From NCBI RefSeq assembly GCF_024168825.1, contig NZ_JALJWH010000001.1:2356001-2420000 (forward strand): a stretch of DNA of 64,000 nt, read 5' to 3'. Source of the stretch: Paenarthrobacter sp. A20 (lineage in GTDB: Bacteria > Actinomycetota > Actinomycetes > Actinomycetales > Micrococcaceae). Under the pieces are notes generated by a model that had not been told where the DNA came from, did not search any database, and was given only the letters and a program-made list of their open reading frames with translations. Position 1 is the first letter of the stretch; the number at the start of each line of letters is the position of its first letter. A program made the translations under genes and the position numbers. Shown here in pieces: positions 27,565 through 37,752 of the stretch.

Positions 27565-27999
27565 ATGAGTGATGCACCCCGCCTCCGCCACCAGGTTTGC
27601 TTTGCGCTGTATTCGGCTTCCAAAGCTGCGACGGCGGTCTACCGCCCCGTGCTGGAGGACCTCGGCCTGACGTACCCGCAGTACCTGGTGATGCTGGTCC
27701 TGTGGGAGCAGGAGCCGCGGAGTGTTCGCGACCTCGGTGCCGAATTGGGCCTCGATTCCGGAACGCTCTCGCCCCTGCTCAAGCGGCTCGAAGCCTTGGG
27801 CCTGGTGGAACGCCGCCGCTCCGCGGAGGACGAGCGCCGCGTGGACGTCGTCCTGACCGACGCCGGGACCGCCTTGAGCGGCCGCGCCCAGGCCGTGCCC
27901 CAGCGCCTCGCCGACGCCGCAGGCCTCTCCGCCGACGAGATTGAACAACTGCACGCAACCCTCGGCAAGCTCACGGCAGCGCTGAACAGCTCACTCTGA
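27565..27999 (+). CDS. ohrR: Organic-hydroperoxide-sensing MarR-family repressor
   Basis: A 144-residue winged-helix regulator. HQVCFALYSASKA places the peroxide-sensing cysteine at Cys12, as in OhrR. It is the only Cys, so this is a one-Cys sensor that would need a small thiol for S-thiolation. GLTYPQYLVMLVLWE and LGLDSGTLSPLLKRLE are the MarR dimer and recognition-helix regions, and RRSAEDERRVDVVLTDAG is the wing. ATG at 27565 is preferred over an upstream ATG at 27529, which overlaps the promoter. It sits directly upstream of ohr, its usual target, and probably represses its own promoter. Confidence 0.92.
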   Translation: MSDAPRLRHQVCFALYSASKAATAVYRPVLEDLGLTYPQYLVMLVLWEQEPRSVRDLGAELGLDSGTLSPLLKRLEALGLVERRRSAEDERRVDVVLTDAGTALSGRAQAVPQRLADAAGLSADEIEQLHATLGKLTAALNSSL

Positions 28000-28052
28000 C
28001 AGACTCCCGGAAAATCCCGAGACATCCATTCCCGAAGAGAAACGGAAACACC

Positions 28053-28480
28053 ATGAAGACTCTCTACACTGCCGAGGCATTGGCCTCCGGCGAAGGCCGC
28101 GACGGCAACGCCCGCACGAATGACGGCAAACTGGATGTAGCACTCGCCAGCCCCGTGGAACTCGGTGGCAACGGTGAAGGCACCAACCCGGAACAGCTTT
28201 TCGCAGCCGGCTACGCTGCCTGCTTCCACTCCGCACTCCGCCTGGTGGGCCGCAAGGAGCGCGCCGACCTCAGCGATTCCGCCGTCGCTGCCAAGATCCA
28301 CTTCGGCGCCCTGACGGACAGCGAAGGCTACGGCCTGGCCGCGGAGTTGGAGGTCGCCCTGCCCGCGCTGGACCGCACCACGGCTGAAGAGCTGATGGCC
28401 AAGGCGCACCAGATCTGCCCTTACTCCAACGCGACCCGCGGCAACATGGCCGTAGACCTCAAGCTCGTGGAGTTCGCAGC

Positions 28481-28484
<4 letters not shown>
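28053..28484 (+). CDS. ohr: Organic hydroperoxide resistance protein
   Basis: A thiol peroxidase of the Ohr/OsmC family, 143 residues, that reduces fatty-acid and other organic hydroperoxides. The catalytic cysteines are Cys57 (AACFHSAL) and Cys122 (ICPYSNATRGN). NPEQLFAAGYAAC is the family signature, including the Glu of the Arg-Glu active-site network. It follows ohrR after 53 bases and overlaps the MDR reductase gene by 4 bases, so the three are one operon. Confidence 0.95.
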
Positions 28485-29494
<1,010 letters not shown>

Positions 29495-29547
29495 TCCACA
29501 GGTGAAGCGCGTGTGACTTGCACACCCGGCTACTGCTTGGTAACAAA

Positions 29548-29565
29548 AGGTCAACAATCTGACCT
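29548..29565. promoter_or_regulatory. Palindrome AGGTCA-N6-TGACCT upstream of the BMP gene
   Basis: A perfect inverted repeat with six-base arms, ~175 bases before the BMP lipoprotein start. A likely operator for an unidentified regulator. The 245-base gap holds no other gene I can support. Confidence 0.45.
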
Positions 29566-29739
29566 GGAGTGATCATTTGTGGTAGCTGGGTGTGTTCCAG
29601 GCCACTAGTGTTGGTGACATCAATGCGCTTAGGCGCAGCTGCGAGCATCAGTGAAAACAGAATTTCTGCCTCAGGTATAGGAAACGGACACTCATTGACC
29701 ATCCGTCGTAGCGCCAATCACTTTCTTCCTGGAGGAAAA

Positions 29740-30846
29740 TTGAAGAAACCACTGCGTGCCACCCTGAAGCGCGGTTCAATGGCCGGTGTTGCCACCGTCG
29801 GCGCAGCAGCGCTCCTGCTGACCGGTTGTGGACAGGCCCCCGACGCCGGATCCGGCGCTGCCACCAAGAGCGACTTTGTTGGATGCATCGTGTCCGACTC
29901 CGGCGGATTCGATGACCAGTCCTTCAACCAGTCCTCGTTCGAAGGCCTCAAGAAGGCCGAGACTGATCTAGGCATCACGGTGAAGTCGGCCGAATCGAAG
30001 GCCAACAGCGACTTCGAAACCAACCTCAACGGCATGATTTCCGCTGGCTGCAACCTTACGGTTACCGTCGGCTTCCTCCTGGGCGATGCCACCAAGGCCG
30101 CCGCCGAGAAGAACACGGACAAGCACTTCGCGATCGTCGACTACACGTATGAGACGCCGATCGCCAACGTCAAGCCGATCGTGTATGACACGGCACAGGC
30201 GGCTTACCTGGCCGGTTACGCGGCTGCGGCCACCACCAAGACCGGCAAGGTGGGCACCTTCGGCGGCATCAAGATCCCCACAGTCACCATCTTCATGGAC
30301 GGCTTCTACGACGGCGTCCAGGCCTACAACAAAGCCAAGAACAAGACCGTCCAGGTTGTCGGCTGGGACAAGACCACCCAGGACGGTTCGTTCACGGGTG
30401 ACTTCGAAAAGCAGGACACCGGCAAGCAGGTCACCATCAACCTGCTGGACCAGGGCGCAGACATCATCATGCCTGTAGCCGGCCCCGTTGGTAAGGGTGC
30501 AGGTGCTGCGCTGAAGGAAGCCAAGGCTGCCGGCAAGGACGTCAAGCTCATCTGGGTTGACTCCGATGGCTACCTCACCGCTCCCGAGTACAAGGACCTC
30601 ATGCTGACCTCCGTGGTCAAGCAGATGGGTGAAGCCGTTGAAGCCGTGGTGAAGGACGACACGGAAGGCAAGTTCAACAACGCAGCCTATGTCGGGACGT
30701 TGGAGAACGATGGCGTTGCCATCGCACCGTTCCACGATCTTGACTCCGCTGTCACTGCTGAAACCAAGTCGGAGCTCGATGCCCTGAAGGCCGACATCGT
30801 CTCCGGCAAGCTGGTTGTCGAATCGGCAGCGAGCCCCAAGAAGTAA
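29740..30846 (+). CDS. BMP-family nucleoside-binding lipoprotein
   Basis: A 368-residue substrate-binding lipoprotein of the Bmp/Med (PnrA) family, which binds purine or other nucleosides. The signal peptide ends in LLLTGC, with Cys30 lipid-modified. VGCIVSDSGGFDDQSFNQSS and NLTVTVGFLLGDA are family blocks, and DTAQAAYLAGYAAAATTKTG near the middle is typical. TTG at 29740 with GGAGG four bases upstream gives a proper signal peptide with a KKPLR n-region; longer readings would not. It feeds the ABC transporter genes that follow a terminator. Confidence 0.88.
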   Translation: MKKPLRATLKRGSMAGVATVGAAALLLTGCGQAPDAGSGAATKSDFVGCIVSDSGGFDDQSFNQSSFEGLKKAETDLGITVKSAESKANSDFETNLNGMISAGCNLTVTVGFLLGDATKAAAEKNTDKHFAIVDYTYETPIANVKPIVYDTAQAAYLAGYAAAATTKTGKVGTFGGIKIPTVTIFMDGFYDGVQAYNKAKNKTVQVVGWDKTTQDGSFTGDFEKQDTGKQVTINLLDQGADIIMPVAGPVGKGAGAALKEAKAAGKDVKLIWVDSDGYLTAPEYKDLMLTSVVKQMGEAVEAVVKDDTEGKFNNAAYVGTLENDGVAIAPFHDLDSAVTAETKSELDALKADIVSGKLVVESAASPKK

Positions 30847-30858
30847 ACAATTCCTGGA

Positions 30859-30900
30859 CGCGCCGCCAGTACCGAGCCCCGGTACTGGCGGCGCGTTTTT
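30859..30900 (+). terminator. Terminator between the BMP gene and the transporter operon
   Basis: A perfect 15-base stem (CGCGCCGCCAGTACC / GGTACTGGCGGCGCG) followed by TTTTT. Partial read-through would give more binding protein than transporter, as is common. Confidence 0.88.
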
Positions 30901-30973
30901 GCCCTGACTAGGCTGAGGCCAAGCCAATGGCTTGTCTGCAGTAAGTCCCTGGACTCACAGAACGGTGGGAGTT

Positions 30974-32491
30974 GTGAAACTCGAATTGAAGGGGATCTCG
31001 AAAGCCTTCGGGACCTTCTACGCCAACCAAGACATCGACCTCGTGGTCGAATCCGGCCAGATCCATTGCCTCCTCGGCGAAAATGGTGCCGGCAAATCAA
31101 CCCTCATGAATGTGCTGTATGGGCTCTATGAGCCCACGGCTGGCCAGATCCTGGTGGACGACCAGCCCGTCAACTTCCGCGGCCCCGGTGATGCAATGGC
31201 GGCAGGTATCGGCATGGTGCACCAGCACTTCATGCTGGTCCCCGTCTTCACAGTGGCGGAAAACGTGGCCCTCGGCGCGGAACCGACCGCTTTTGGCGGC
31301 ATCCTCAGCATGGATGAAACCCGTAAGAAGATCCGGGAGATTTCCGATAAATACGGCTTCGACGTGGACCCCGACGCCTTGGTGGAGGATCTTCCCGTGG
31401 GCGTTCAACAGCGCGTGGAGATCATCAAGGCACTGGTGCGCGAAGCCAAAGTCCTCATCCTTGACGAACCCACGGCTGTCCTGACGCCTCAGGAAACCGA
31501 TGAACTCCTGGACATCATGCGCCAACTCAAAGCCGGCGGCACGTCCATCGTCTTCATTTCGCACAAGCTGCGTGAAGTGAAGGCTGTCTCGGACGTGATC
31601 ACCGTCATCCGCCGCGGAAAAGTGGTGGGCGACGCTCCTCCGTCTGCCTCGGCCACCGAACTGGCCTCCATGATGGTGGGCCGCCCGGTCAGCCTGAGCT
31701 TGAACAAGGCTCCCGCACAGCCGAAGGAAACCACGTTTGTCGTGGAGAACCTGACTGTTCGCGCGGCCAATGGCACCAACGTGGTGGATGGGATCAGCTT
31801 CACTATCGCCCAAGGCGAGATCCTCGCCGTCGCGGGTGTCCAGGGAAACGGCCAAACCGAACTGACCGAAGCCATCCTGGGCGTGCAGGAGCACGTCACA
31901 GGTTCGGTGACCCTGGACGGCAAGCAACTGCTGGGCCTTCCGGTCAAGGACGTATTGCGTTCGGGCGTCGGTTTCGTCCCGGAGGACCGTACCGTCGATG
32001 GACTGGTTGGGCCGTTCTCCGTGGCAGAGAATCTGGTACTGGACCTGTATGACCAGGCGCCGTTCGCCAATGGCATCAGCATGAAGCCGGCCAAGGTTGC
32101 CGAGCATGCCAAAGCCAAGATCGACGAATTCGATATCCGTACCCCTTCCGCAGGGTCGGCCGCCGGAACACTGTCTGGTGGCAATCAACAAAAAGTGGTC
32201 ATGGCCCGCGAGTTGTCCAGGCCGTTGCGCTTGTTCATCGCCAGCCAGCCAACCCGTGGCGTGGATGTTGGCTCCATCGAGTTCCTGCATAAGCGCATCG
32301 TTGCCGAGCGGGACGTCGGAACGCCGGTCATGATCGTGTCCACCGAACTTGATGAGGTCATTGAACTCGCAGACCGGATTGCCGTGCTGTACAAGGGCAA
32401 GCTCGTGGGCATCGTCCCTGCTGGAACGCCCCGCGACACCCTCGGCTTGATGATGGCCGGCGTCGGCCCGGAAGGAGGCTCCGATGTCTGA
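30974..32491 (+). CDS. Nucleoside ABC transporter ATPase (two ATP-binding domains)
   Basis: A 505-residue fused ATPase with two cassettes. The first has Walker A GENGAGKST and a degenerate signature (LPVGVQQRVEI) with ILDEPTAVLTPQE. The second has a degenerate Walker A (GVQGNGQTE), the signature LSGGNQQKVVMAREL, and SQPTRGVD in place of the usual DEPTRGLD. This asymmetry is normal for RbsA/NupA-type ATPases. GTG at 30974 gives the expected start (KLELKGISKAFG). It overlaps the first permease gene by 8 bases. It probably powers uptake of nucleosides delivered by the BMP lipoprotein. Confidence 0.9.
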   Translation: MKLELKGISKAFGTFYANQDIDLVVESGQIHCLLGENGAGKSTLMNVLYGLYEPTAGQILVDDQPVNFRGPGDAMAAGIGMVHQHFMLVPVFTVAENVALGAEPTAFGGILSMDETRKKIREISDKYGFDVDPDALVEDLPVGVQQRVEIIKALVREAKVLILDEPTAVLTPQETDELLDIMRQLKAGGTSIVFISHKLREVKAVSDVITVIRRGKVVGDAPPSASATELASMMVGRPVSLSLNKAPAQPKETTFVVENLTVRAANGTNVVDGISFTIAQGEILAVAGVQGNGQTELTEAILGVQEHVTGSVTLDGKQLLGLPVKDVLRSGVGFVPEDRTVDGLVGPFSVAENLVLDLYDQAPFANGISMKPAKVAEHAKAKIDEFDIRTPSAGSAAGTLSGGNQQKVVMARELSRPLRLFIASQPTRGVDVGSIEFLHKRIVAERDVGTPVMIVSTELDEVIELADRIAVLYKGKLVGIVPAGTPRDTLGLMMAGVGPEGGSDV

Positions 32492-33839
32492 GAACGATCA
32501 GTCCAAGAGCGAACCAACACCCGCCCTGCCCGCAGAGGATCAGTCCACAGCGGACCTCCGCGCGGCTGATGTCTCACTCGATACTGCAGGCGGCATGCTG
32601 GAGCCCTCCATCGTGCCGGTGTCTTCCCAGAGCGGCGACACCGGGTCGCAGCAGGGCAGCCTCATGCGCCGGATCGTGATGGGCAACGGCTTTGTGTCCG
32701 TGCTCGCCGTCATCGTGGCGCTGTTCCTGGGCGGCCTGTTGATCGCCAGCACGGACGCGCAGGTTGCCAAAACCGCAGCCTACCTGTTCGCGCGGCCCAC
32801 GGACTTCCTGAGCGCCTTGTGGTCTGCCATGACAGAGAGCTACGTTGCCCTGTTCCAGGGTTCAATCTTTAACCCGCGGCAAGGCCTCCAGCCACTTCTG
32901 GAAACCATGACCGTGGCAACCCCGCTCATCTGCGCCGGCCTTGGCGTTGCATTGGCCTTCCGGGCGGGCCTGTTCAACATTGGTGCGCAGGGCCAGATCA
33001 TTATCAGTGCGACCCTCGCAGCCTATGTCGGGTTCGCCTGGCACCTGCCGTTCGGCCTGCACTTGCTGGTGGTCATCATCATGGGTGTCCTGGGCGGTGC
33101 TTTTTGGGGCGCGATTGTTGGCATCCTCAAAGCACGGACCGGTGCGCATGAGGTCATCGTCACCATCATGCTGAACTATGTGGCGTTGTTCCTGCTGGAC
33201 TTCCTGCTGAACACCGCTGCGTTCCGGCGTCCGGGGGATAACAGCCCTATCTCGCCCCGCCTCGACGAATCAGCAACCTACCCGGTCCTGATCCCGGGAT
33301 CCAGGCTCCACGTGGGCTTCCTCGTAGCAATAGCGCTGACCTATGGCGTGTGGTGGCTGCTGAACCGGTCCACCATCGGCTTCGAGTTCCGCGCCGTTGG
33401 TGCCAACCCCATCGCAGCACGGACTGCCGGGGTCAAGGTATCCCGTGCCACCATCCTGGTGATGGCAATGGCTGGTGCCCTCGCGGCCTTCGGTGGTATT
33501 GCTCAGGTTGCCGGTACCGAAAAGGTGCTCACCGGCGGCGTCGCAGCCCAGATCGGCTTTGATGCCATCACCGTTGCCCTGCTGGGCCGTAGTACCCCGT
33601 GGGGTACGTTTTTTGCCGGCCTGTTGTTCGGAGCTTTCCGCGCAGGGGCAGTGCAGATGCAGATCCAGACGGGAACCCCCATCGACATCGTGCTGGTGGT
33701 GCAGTCCCTCATCGTCCTGTTCATCGCAGCACCGCCGCTCATCAGGTCGATCTTCCGGCTTGAGCCCAAGAAGAAGAACAAGACACCGAAAGCGGCTCCC
33801 AAGGCTGCCCTCGTCAACGCCTCCGGAGGTGCCAAATGA
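32484..33839 (+). CDS. Nucleoside ABC transporter permease 1
   Basis: A 451-residue membrane protein of the BPD_transp_2/NupB-like family. After an unusually long, acidic cytoplasmic N terminus (~70 residues) it has about ten hydrophobic segments. GLGVALAFRAGLFNIGAQGQ is the family signature, and FEFRAVGANPIAARTAGV is the cytoplasmic loop that contacts the ATPase. It overlaps both neighbours by a few bases. Confidence 0.88.
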   Translation: MSENDQSKSEPTPALPAEDQSTADLRAADVSLDTAGGMLEPSIVPVSSQSGDTGSQQGSLMRRIVMGNGFVSVLAVIVALFLGGLLIASTDAQVAKTAAYLFARPTDFLSALWSAMTESYVALFQGSIFNPRQGLQPLLETMTVATPLICAGLGVALAFRAGLFNIGAQGQIIISATLAAYVGFAWHLPFGLHLLVVIIMGVLGGAFWGAIVGILKARTGAHEVIVTIMLNYVALFLLDFLLNTAAFRRPGDNSPISPRLDESATYPVLIPGSRLHVGFLVAIALTYGVWWLLNRSTIGFEFRAVGANPIAARTAGVKVSRATILVMAMAGALAAFGGIAQVAGTEKVLTGGVAAQIGFDAITVALLGRSTPWGTFFAGLLFGAFRAGAVQMQIQTGTPIDIVLVVQSLIVLFIAAPPLIRSIFRLEPKKKNKTPKAAPKAALVNASGGAK

Positions 33840-35125
33840 GCGCGACGACTACAGCTCCAAAGCCGGGTTCAACAGCCCTTCCGGCGTTCCGGCCGTCCAT
33901 GAAGGTCCCGTTGTCGCTGGGCATCCTTGCACTCATTGCCCTGGTCTTCTTCGGCTTCCTGGGCCCGGACCAGACGGCCGAGATGAAGATCAGCGACGCC
34001 GGCGACGCCGTTGCCGTCCCCGCTCTTATGATTCCCGGGCAGGTGGGCGGCGTTGTCTTCGGCATTCTGCTCCTTGCCATGGCCGCCTATTCGATTTACC
34101 TCTGGACACAGGGGGAGCGTTCGCCCAAGTGGCTGCCGATCGCCTTCGCCGTCGTCTTCGTCTTCGCCTTGCTCGTGTGGATTGTGGCGGGTGCGCGGCA
34201 GCCGTCCATTTCGCTGGCAGGCTTGGTCGCGGGTTCGGTGACACTGGCGGTGCCGCTCGTCTTCGGTTCGTTGTCAGGCGTGCTGTGTGAGCGCGTGGGC
34301 GTGGTCAACATTGCCATTGAAGGCCAGCTGCTGGGCGGTGCCTTCACTGCTGCCTTGGTAGCCACCATGACGGGCAGCCCCTACATCGGCCTGATTGCAG
34401 CCGCTGCCGCTGGTGCCGCGGTGTCCATGGTCCTCGCCGTGTTCAGCATCAAGTATTTGGTCAACCAGATCATTGTGGGCGTTGTCCTGAACGTGCTGGT
34501 CTCGGGCCTCACCGGCTTCCTGTACGGCACCCTCATGGTTCCCAACAAGGAGCAGTTCAACACCCCGGGTCGCCTGGACATCCTGCCGATCCCGCTGCTT
34601 TCGGATATCCCCATCATCGGACCCATCCTGTTTGAGCAGTCCATCGCCGGTTACCTCATGTACATAGCCGTTGCCGTGGTGTGGTTCGGCCTCTTCAAGA
34701 CCCGCTGGGGCCTGCGTGTCCGCGCAGTCGGTGAGCACCCGCAGGCTGCTGACACTCTCGGTATCAACGTCAACGCCACCCGCTTCTGGAACGTCACCCT
34801 GGGTGGCGCCATCGCGGGCATCGGTGGAGCAGTGTTCACGCTGGTGACCATCGACTCCTTCACGAAGGACATCTCCGGTGGCCGCGGCTTCATCGCACTG
34901 GCTGCCCTGATCTTCGGACGATGGAACCCGATCGGTGCCTTCCTCGCGTCCCTGCTGTTCGGCTTCGCCTACAACCTGCAGTCGATCCTGGGCATCATCG
35001 GTACCCCGGTGCCCAGCCAGTTCATGGCCATGCTGCCATACCTGGTGACCATCTTCGCCGTCGCCGGTTTGGTGGGTAAGTCGCGGCCACCGGCCGCAAG
35101 CGGCATACCGTACGTGAAGGGTTGA
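33836..35125 (+). CDS. Nucleoside ABC transporter permease 2
   Basis: A 429-residue second permease of the same family. Two or three extra hydrophobic segments come before the core. GSLSGVLCERVGVVNIAIEGQ is the signature, and LRVRAVGEHPQAADTLGI the coupling loop. It starts inside the stop of permease 1 and is followed after 2 bases by cdd. Together with permease 1 it forms the heterodimeric channel. Confidence 0.88.
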   Translation: MSATTTAPKPGSTALPAFRPSMKVPLSLGILALIALVFFGFLGPDQTAEMKISDAGDAVAVPALMIPGQVGGVVFGILLLAMAAYSIYLWTQGERSPKWLPIAFAVVFVFALLVWIVAGARQPSISLAGLVAGSVTLAVPLVFGSLSGVLCERVGVVNIAIEGQLLGGAFTAALVATMTGSPYIGLIAAAAAGAAVSMVLAVFSIKYLVNQIIVGVVLNVLVSGLTGFLYGTLMVPNKEQFNTPGRLDILPIPLLSDIPIIGPILFEQSIAGYLMYIAVAVVWFGLFKTRWGLRVRAVGEHPQAADTLGINVNATRFWNVTLGGAIAGIGGAVFTLVTIDSFTKDISGGRGFIALAALIFGRWNPIGAFLASLLFGFAYNLQSILGIIGTPVPSQFMAMLPYLVTIFAVAGLVGKSRPPAASGIPYVKG

Positions 35126-35127
35126 CG

Positions 35128-35532
35128 ATGCCGGCGAATGACATCGACTGGCCCGCTCTGGAAGATGCGGCAAAGCAGGCCATGGCGCGTGCCTATGCGC
35201 CGTACTCCAAGTTCCCGGTGGGGGCCGCGGCCCTCACCGAGGACGGCCGGATTGTCAGCGGCTGCAACGTGGAGAATGCCAGCTACGGCCTGACGCTTTG
35301 CGCCGAATGTGCCTTGGTGGGGGAGCTCCACATGACCGGCGGTGGCAGGCTGGCCGCCTTCTATTGCGTGGACGGCGGTGGCAACATCCTCATGCCGTGT
35401 GGGCGTTGCCGCCAGCTGCTCTACGAATTCAGGGCGCCAGGCATGCAGCTCATGACCACGCAGGGCATCAAAACCATGGACCAGGTCCTGCCTGACGCCT
35501 TTGGTCCCGAAAACCTGGAGGAAACCACGTGA
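35128..35532 (+). CDS. cdd: Cytidine deaminase
   Basis: A small tetrameric zinc enzyme (134 residues) that deaminates cytidine and deoxycytidine. NVENASYGLTLCAECA contains the zinc-binding Cys58 and the proton-shuttling Glu60; MPCGRCRQLLYEF contains Cys91 and Cys94, also ligands. AYAPYSKFPVGAA near residue 23 is the substrate loop. ATG at 35128 has AAGGG seven bases upstream, better than TTG at 35122. It lies directly after the nucleoside permeases, so imported cytidine is processed at once. Confidence 0.94.
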   Translation: MPANDIDWPALEDAAKQAMARAYAPYSKFPVGAAALTEDGRIVSGCNVENASYGLTLCAECALVGELHMTGGGRLAAFYCVDGGGNILMPCGRCRQLLYEFRAPGMQLMTTQGIKTMDQVLPDAFGPENLEETT

Positions 35533-36839
35533 CCAGCACTGAAGCGTTCGACGCCGTCCAGATCATTTCCATCAAGCGTGACAAGGGCACTCTCTCGCCC
35601 GAGCAGATCGACTGGACCATCGACGCCTACACCCGTGGGGTCATTGCCGAGGAGCAGATGGCCGCACTGAACATGGCCATCCTGCTCAACGGCATGGACC
35701 GCGCCGAGATTTCGCGGTGGACTGCCGCCATGATCGCCTCGGGCGAGCGGATGGACTTTTCGTCCCTGACAAGGCCCGACGGCGGCATGAAGGCTACCAG
35801 CGATAAACACTCCACCGGTGGGGTCGGGGACAAGATCACGCTGCCGTTGGCTCCTTTGGTTGCCGTCTTCGGCGTCGCGGTTCCGCAACTGTCAGGCCGC
35901 GGCCTGGGCCACACCGGCGGAACGTTGGACAAGTTGGAAGCCATCCCCGGCTGGCGCGCCAACTTGAGCAACGACGAGATCATGGCCCAACTCCAGGACG
36001 TAGGTGCAGTCATCTGCGCCGCAGGCTCCGGGCTGGCTCCTGCGGATAAGAAGCTGTACGCGCTGCGCGACGTCACGGGGACGGTGGAAGCCATCCCGCT
36101 GATTGCGTCCTCGATCATGAGCAAGAAGATCGCGGAAGGCACGGGTTCATTGGTGCTGGACGTCAAAGTTGGTTCCGGCGCCTTCATGAAGGACGAGGCG
36201 CGGGCCCGCGAGCTTGCCGAGACCATGGTGGCCCTGGGCAAGGACGCCGGCGTGCACACCGTCGCCCTGATCACGGATATGTCCACGCCGCTCGGCTTGA
36301 CCGCTGGAAACGCGATTGAAGTTGAGGAATCAGTGGAGGTCCTTGCCGGCGGCGGTCCGGAAGACGTCGTCGAGCTGACCGTCCGCCTGGCCGAGGAGAT
36401 GCTGGCAGGCGCCGGCATCCACGACGCCGATCCCGCTGCGGCGCTCAAGGACGGGCGTGCCATGGATGTCTGGAACCGGATGATCGAGGCGCAGGGCGGG
36501 GACCCGCGTGCTGCCTTGCCGGTGGCCAGGGAATCCGAGGTTGTGTATGCTCCCGCGGACGGTGTCCTGGTGGAACTGGATGCGCTCTCCGTGGGTGTGG
36601 CCGCTTGGCGCCTCGGCGCCGGCCGTGCCCGCAAGGAAGACCAGGTCCAAGCCGGCGCCGGTGTGAGGATGCATGCCAAGCCCGGTGCGCTGGTCCGTGC
36701 CGGTGAACCGTTGATGACACTCCTGACGGATACTCCGGAGAAGTTTGAACGGGCCAAGGAGGCACTCCAGGATGCTGTAGTGATTGCGCCCGAAGGATCA
36801 CGCCCGGCGCACCAGCTCATCATCGATCGCATCGCCTAG
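35529..36839 (+). CDS. deoA: Thymidine phosphorylase
   Basis: A 436-residue pyrimidine-nucleoside phosphorylase that cleaves thymidine or deoxyuridine with phosphate. KHSTGGVGDKITLP and SGRGLGHTGGTLDKLEAI are the phosphate- and substrate-binding signatures; VKVGSGAFMK follows. The C-terminal ~90 residues form the PYNP_C domain. GTG start overlaps the cdd stop by 4 bases. It completes the uptake, deamination and phosphorolysis path. A hairpin follows. Confidence 0.94.
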   Translation: MTSTEAFDAVQIISIKRDKGTLSPEQIDWTIDAYTRGVIAEEQMAALNMAILLNGMDRAEISRWTAAMIASGERMDFSSLTRPDGGMKATSDKHSTGGVGDKITLPLAPLVAVFGVAVPQLSGRGLGHTGGTLDKLEAIPGWRANLSNDEIMAQLQDVGAVICAAGSGLAPADKKLYALRDVTGTVEAIPLIASSIMSKKIAEGTGSLVLDVKVGSGAFMKDEARARELAETMVALGKDAGVHTVALITDMSTPLGLTAGNAIEVEESVEVLAGGGPEDVVELTVRLAEEMLAGAGIHDADPAAALKDGRAMDVWNRMIEAQGGDPRAALPVARESEVVYAPADGVLVELDALSVGVAAWRLGAGRARKEDQVQAGAGVRMHAKPGALVRAGEPLMTLLTDTPEKFERAKEALQDAVVIAPEGSRPAHQLIIDRIA

Positions 36840-36845
36840 GCTTAA

Positions 36846-36882
36846 GTGTTCCGGGCTGTTCGCCAAGGAGGGCCCGGAACAC
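36846..36882 (+). terminator. Hairpin after deoA
   Basis: GTGTTCCGGGC pairs with GCCCGGAACAC around a 15-base loop. No U-tract follows. Likely the end of the nucleoside operon. Confidence 0.6.
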
Positions 36883-36927
36883 CAGTCATCCGGCGCCTGT
36901 GGGGGAGCCGGCTACCGTAAGGAAACC

Positions 36928-37578
36928 GTGCAGGGCATCAACGATTTCATCCTCGCCGCGGCCGAGCAGCCGTGGGTGTTGTTCCTGGTGCTGGCCTGCT
37001 GCGTGATTGATGGATTCTTTCCGCCCATCCCCAGCGAATCCGTGGTGGTGGGCCTGAGCGCAGTGTCCGGAAGCAGCGGCTCGCCCAACGTATGGCTGCT
37101 CGGCCTGATGGCAGCCATCGGGGCCTTCTCCGGGGATAACATCGCCTACATTATTGGCCGTCGGATCGGTATCGCGCGGTGGCGTTGGATGCGCACCCAG
37201 CGGATGCAGGGCGCCTTCCGTTGGGCAGGCAAGGAACTCCGACGGCGTTCGGCCTCGCTGATCATGGTGGCCCGGTTCATCCCCATCGGGAGGGTGGCGG
37301 TCAACCTGACGGCGGGCGCCACTCATTTCCACCATCGCCGCTTCGTTGCCCTCACTGCCCTGTCGGCCATCCTGTGGGCCACGTATTCGGTGATTCTCGG
37401 CTACTTCTTCGGAGTCTGGTTCGAGGACAACCATCTCCTGGGTGCCGTCATAGCCATCGTGGTTGCCGTGATCCTGGGGGTCATCATCGATCGCATCATC
37501 AGTAAAGTCCGCGGATCCGTGCCTCTGGACGGGAAGAACATCCCTGAGGAAGAGGCCCCGCCTCCACCCACGGTATGA
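36928..37578 (+). CDS. DedA family membrane protein, first copy
   Basis: A 216-residue membrane protein of the DedA/VTT family, whose members act as proton-linked lipid (undecaprenyl phosphate or phospholipid) flippases. Visible blocks are FPPIPSE (near residue 28), SGDNIAYIIGR, and ARFIPIGRVAVNLTAGA, which contains the essential Arg residues. Five to six hydrophobic segments. GTG at 36928 is preceded by AAGGA; longer readings run into the deoA terminator. It is followed by a second DedA gene after 174 bases. Confidence 0.86.
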   Translation: MQGINDFILAAAEQPWVLFLVLACCVIDGFFPPIPSESVVVGLSAVSGSSGSPNVWLLGLMAAIGAFSGDNIAYIIGRRIGIARWRWMRTQRMQGAFRWAGKELRRRSASLIMVARFIPIGRVAVNLTAGATHFHHRRFVALTALSAILWATYSVILGYFFGVWFEDNHLLGAVIAIVVAVILGVIIDRIISKVRGSVPLDGKNIPEEEAPPPPTV

Positions 37579-37752
37579 CAGGCAAGGCTCCGGAAGATCA
37601 GCCCGGCGGTGGACGAATAAACGGCCCGTCACCTATAGCGTTAAACGCGTGATCCCTCGGCTGGGGCGTAGCGAACGACGTCCCGGCCATGGGACACTAA
37701 GAGCGACTTCCGTCACACTGTCAAGTCATATTCGCCGAGGAGCTACCGCCGC

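Noticed and set aside
31097..32290. A 397-codon minus-strand frame opposite the nucleoside ATPase
   Set aside because: His/Gln-rich antisense translation typical of the complementary frame; no independent support.
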